Positions 32,395-34,374 of a stretch of DNA of 34,374 nucleotides are shown piece after piece. Location of the stretch: assembly GCA_903911795.1 (NCBI GenBank), contig CAIWEX010000717.1:1-34374 (forward strand). The letters run 5' to 3'. Each line of letters starts with the position of its first letter. Position 1 is the stretch's first letter. The notes beneath the pieces were generated by a model. The model worked only from the letters and a program-made list of their open reading frames with translations, searched no databases and was not told where the DNA came from. Position numbers and translations under genes: made by a program. Origin of the DNA: an uncultured Schlesneria sp. (GTDB taxonomy: Bacteria > Planctomycetota > Planctomycetia > Planctomycetales > Planctomycetaceae).

Positions 32395-34374
32395 CTACTT
32401 CTTCCCTTTTTTCTTCCCGTTCTTTGACCCGCCATCGCCGTTCCTGGAATCAGTTCCGTTCTTATCTTCACGCCGGATTGAAACGTCCTTGTCAGCCGCC
32501 TCCTGAAGTTTCTTCAGCCATTCTCCCCAGACCGACGGCTTTGGTGGTTCCGGCTTTGATCCGGGAGCAGGGCCAACGGGCGTCGGGGGCGGGTTGAGTG
32601 CCGCCAGCTTGGCTTTCTTTTCGAAGTATGAACGCTCGGTCATACTCCAGACATTTGTCGCGATGAAGTACAGGCAAAGCCCTGCGGGGACTCGGTAGAA
32701 CGTCGCACCCATCACGAACATCATCACGTTCATCATCTTGTATTGGGCAGCCTGCTCTTCGTTCTGCGGTGGCGGCATTGTCAGCTTCTGATGAATCATC
32801 ATCAGGCCGATCGAAATGCAGGGCAGCAGATTGAATTCCGACCACGTCAGAAACGGAATCTTGAACGGCAAGGCAAACAGGGCATCGGGCGAGGCGAGAT
32901 TCTCAAACCACAGGAACGGCTCCATTCGCAATTCGATGGAGCTGCTGAGTGATCGGTAGAGAGCGATGAAAATTGGCAATTGCAGGAAAACAGGCAGGCA
33001 GCCACCGAGCATCATCTTGGATTGCTCTGCCACCAGTTCCTGTGACGCCTTCAAATACTCTTCCGTATTCTTTCCATGACGAGCTTCGAGTTCCTTCTGC
33101 TTAGCCTGAATCTTCGGCTGCAATTCTTTCATCTTCGCCGCATGGACAGCCTGATGCTTCGACAGCGGAATCAGGCACGTCCTGACCAGCACAGTGAGAC
33201 AGATGATTGCTACGCCGTAACTGAGGCCCAGCGAATGGAAGATATTCAGAACCCAGACCATCCCGCGGCAGATCGAATCGAACCAGCCGTAATCCAGAAC
33301 GGCCGCCGCAAAAACCTGCTGCAGCAGTTGCTGGCGTTTGGGGCCTGCAAACAATGTGAAATGGTGTTCGACCTGGTCGTTCGCTGGAACCGTGATATCG
33401 CGCGAGGTCAGATCGAGCGAGATATCACTGTATTGCGGGTAGGTCTTGTCTTCCTTGACGAGCGTGGCGTGCGAATCATCAATTGTCTGTTGCTTGACCT
33501 GATCTTCGCCTGGCAGAACGAGAGCGGCGAAGTATGCGACGTCGACACCGATGTACTTCAACGGGCGCTTCCACAAAGTGGGCGAGTTTGCCTTGGACTT
33601 CTTCACGACGTCTGTCGCAGCCATCTTGCTGTCGTCGATCGTTTTCCCATCATCGCGCAGAAAGCCCATCCGAATGTCACGGTGCTTGTAGGCGTTGTCA
33701 GCGTCCTCCAGAGGAACGCCGGTGGGACCGTTCAATTCGTACTTGATCTCTTGAGCTTTAGCGGAAAGATTTTTCAGCGTGACGGTCAACTTCACTTTGT
33801 AGCCATCAGCCAGGTTATCCCGAACGTTCGGTTGCTTTTGCTCATCATCCGTCAACTGCCTTAACTGGAACTTTTTCGAAAGTTCCCAGACCCCATCCGG
33901 GGTTTTCAGACTGAATGTGATCGAGTCGGCGGTTTCTTCGGTGACATCCCACGAGAGTTCGTCGAGCGACTGGCCTTTGAAGAGCTTTTCGAACTGGGGA
34001 ATTCGCATGGCGAATGTTCGGCGGTCAGTACGCTCGTCGTCCCCAACCAATCGGACTCGACGGTCACGGTGCCCGAACCGGGGATAGCGTTTGATATCCG
34101 TCAACTCGACGGTATCGATGCTGGCTCCTTCACTGCGGAACTTGGCGGCGAGCAGGAACTTTTCGAACTTTGAGGGATCCTGATCATCCAGCTTGGGACC
34201 GATCCATACGGTCCGACTGGGATGTTCTGGAAGCTTGACTTCGGGCTTAACGTCGCTATTGGCCTGGGCATTCACTTCGTCGGATGTACGACGATTCTCT
34301 GGCTGCAATGCATCTGCGACCGCCTCGATCTTTGGTTTTTGAGGTGGCGCTGGAAAGAGGATTGGAACAACATA
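32395..34374 (-). CDS. yidC: YidC/Oxa1/Alb3 membrane protein insertase, 5' end outside window
   Basis: YidC inserts and folds inner-membrane proteins, alone or with SecYEG. The frame stays open to the window edge; reading past the ORF track's TTG start gives ...YVVPILFPAPPQKPK..., the end of the N-terminal membrane helix, so the true start is outside. A large periplasmic beta-domain follows, ending near HHFTLFAGPKRQ. The conserved insertase core has five helices: GMVWVLNIFHSLGLSYGVAIICLTVLVRTCLIPLSKHQ carries the hydrophilic-groove arginine (codon 33181-33183), and MMLGGCLPVFLQLPIFIALYRSL is the family's hallmark. The C-terminal tail is rich in lysine (KNGKKKGKK), a feature that in other bacteria can help ribosome contact. 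The length fits Gram-negative YidC. No neighbouring rnpA or rpmH is visible. Confidence 0.95.
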   Translation of the reverse strand, partial: YVVPILFPAPPQKPKIEAVADALQPENRRTSDEVNAQANSDVKPEVKLPEHPSRTVWIGPKLDDQDPSKFEKFLLAAKFRSEGASIDTVELTDIKRYPRFGHRDRRVRLVGDDERTDRRTFAMRIPQFEKLFKGQSLDELSWDVTEETADSITFSLKTPDGVWELSKKFQLRQLTDDEQKQPNVRDNLADGYKVKLTVTLKNLSAKAQEIKYELNGPTGVPLEDADNAYKHRDIRMGFLRDDGKTIDDSKMAATDVVKKSKANSPTLWKRPLKYIGVDVAYFAALVLPGEDQVKQQTIDDSHATLVKEDKTYPQYSDISLDLTSRDITVPANDQVEHHFTLFAGPKRQQLLQQVFAAAVLDYGWFDSICRGMVWVLNIFHSLGLSYGVAIICLTVLVRTCLIPLSKHQAVHAAKMKELQPKIQAKQKELEARHGKNTEEYLKASQELVAEQSKMMLGGCLPVFLQLPIFIALYRSLSSSIELRMEPFLWFENLASPDALFALPFKIPFLTWSEFNLLPCISIGLMMIHQKLTMPPPQNEEQAAQYKMMNVMMFVMGATFYRVPAGLCLYFIATNVWSMTERSYFEKKAKLAALNPPPTPVGPAPGSKPEPPKPSVWGEWLKKLQEAADKDVSIRREDKNGTDSRNGDGGSKNGKKKGKK

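Noticed and set aside
33076-33864. 262-residue plus-strand ORF opposite yidC
   Set aside because: It lies fully inside the conserved yidC frame and has no recognisable content.
32217-34374. Replication origin next to yidC
   Set aside because: yidC is near oriC in some bacteria, but I see no DnaA-box cluster, AT-rich unwinding region, rnpA or rpmH in the window.

Overview
The window is chromosomal DNA of a member of the Planctomycetes (PVC superphylum), probably in or near the Planctomycetaceae; I cannot fix the genus. The call rests on several gene types typical of that phylum. These are a very large secreted protein joining a 'putative membrane-bound dehydrogenase' propeller, HEAT-like repeats and a C-A-Q-C-H haem domain; a giant PQQ-type propeller protein; a DUF1573 protein with the S-C-G-C motif; a DUF1080 protein; an MJ0042-type zinc-ribbon membrane protein; and an O-antigen-ligase/TPR fusion. 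Most products are exported: signal peptides, lipoboxes or membrane segments appear in nearly every gene.

Layout. 1-189: two small hairpins, the end of an unseen upstream unit. 190-3269 (+): a Do/HtrA serine protease, a 0.5-kb spacer with 7- and 10-nt period repeats, then a DUF1573 protein closed by a strong terminator. 3603-10126 (+): a 1354-residue secretin, a conserved lipoprotein and a YceH-like protein, followed by a terminator. 10412-11509 (+): a Gfo/Idh/MocA oxidoreductase and a terminator. 11580-11900: two imperfect inverted repeats of the GCAAAGGCGCA/TTTGCGTCTCTGCG kind. 12059-19098 (-): a PEGA/PD40/DUF1080 lipoprotein lying downstream of a PQQ-like propeller protein. 19425-22940 (+): the haem-binding dehydrogenase-like protein, divergent from the PQQ protein across a 326-bp region that holds a 15-bp hairpin. 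23068-25752 (-): O-antigen ligase/TPR protein, convergent with the previous gene across another 7-nt repeat. 25954-27891 (+): ExbD/TolR and MurA. 27902-29890 (-): secreted kelch/galactose-oxidase-like protein with an RTX-like tail. 30286-32216 (+): zinc-ribbon membrane protein and a small membrane protein. 32232-32331: a 35-nt inverted repeat (33/35 matching) resembling a REP/MITE element. 32395-34374 (-): YidC, with its start outside the window.

How it fits together. The dominant theme is the cell envelope: periplasmic quality control (HtrA), an outer-membrane channel (secretin), peptidoglycan synthesis (MurA), membrane protein insertion (YidC), surface polysaccharide (O-antigen ligase) and energy coupling (ExbD). 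A second possible theme is periplasmic sugar oxidation (DUF1080, haem dehydrogenase-like protein, PQQ-like propeller, and perhaps the Gfo/Idh/MocA enzyme), but the gene layout supports this only weakly. I see no phage, CRISPR array, transposase gene, tRNA or rRNA, and no obvious undescribed multi-gene defence or biosynthetic system. The most unusual items are the oversized secretin with its lipoprotein neighbour, and the collection of distinct intergenic repeat families.
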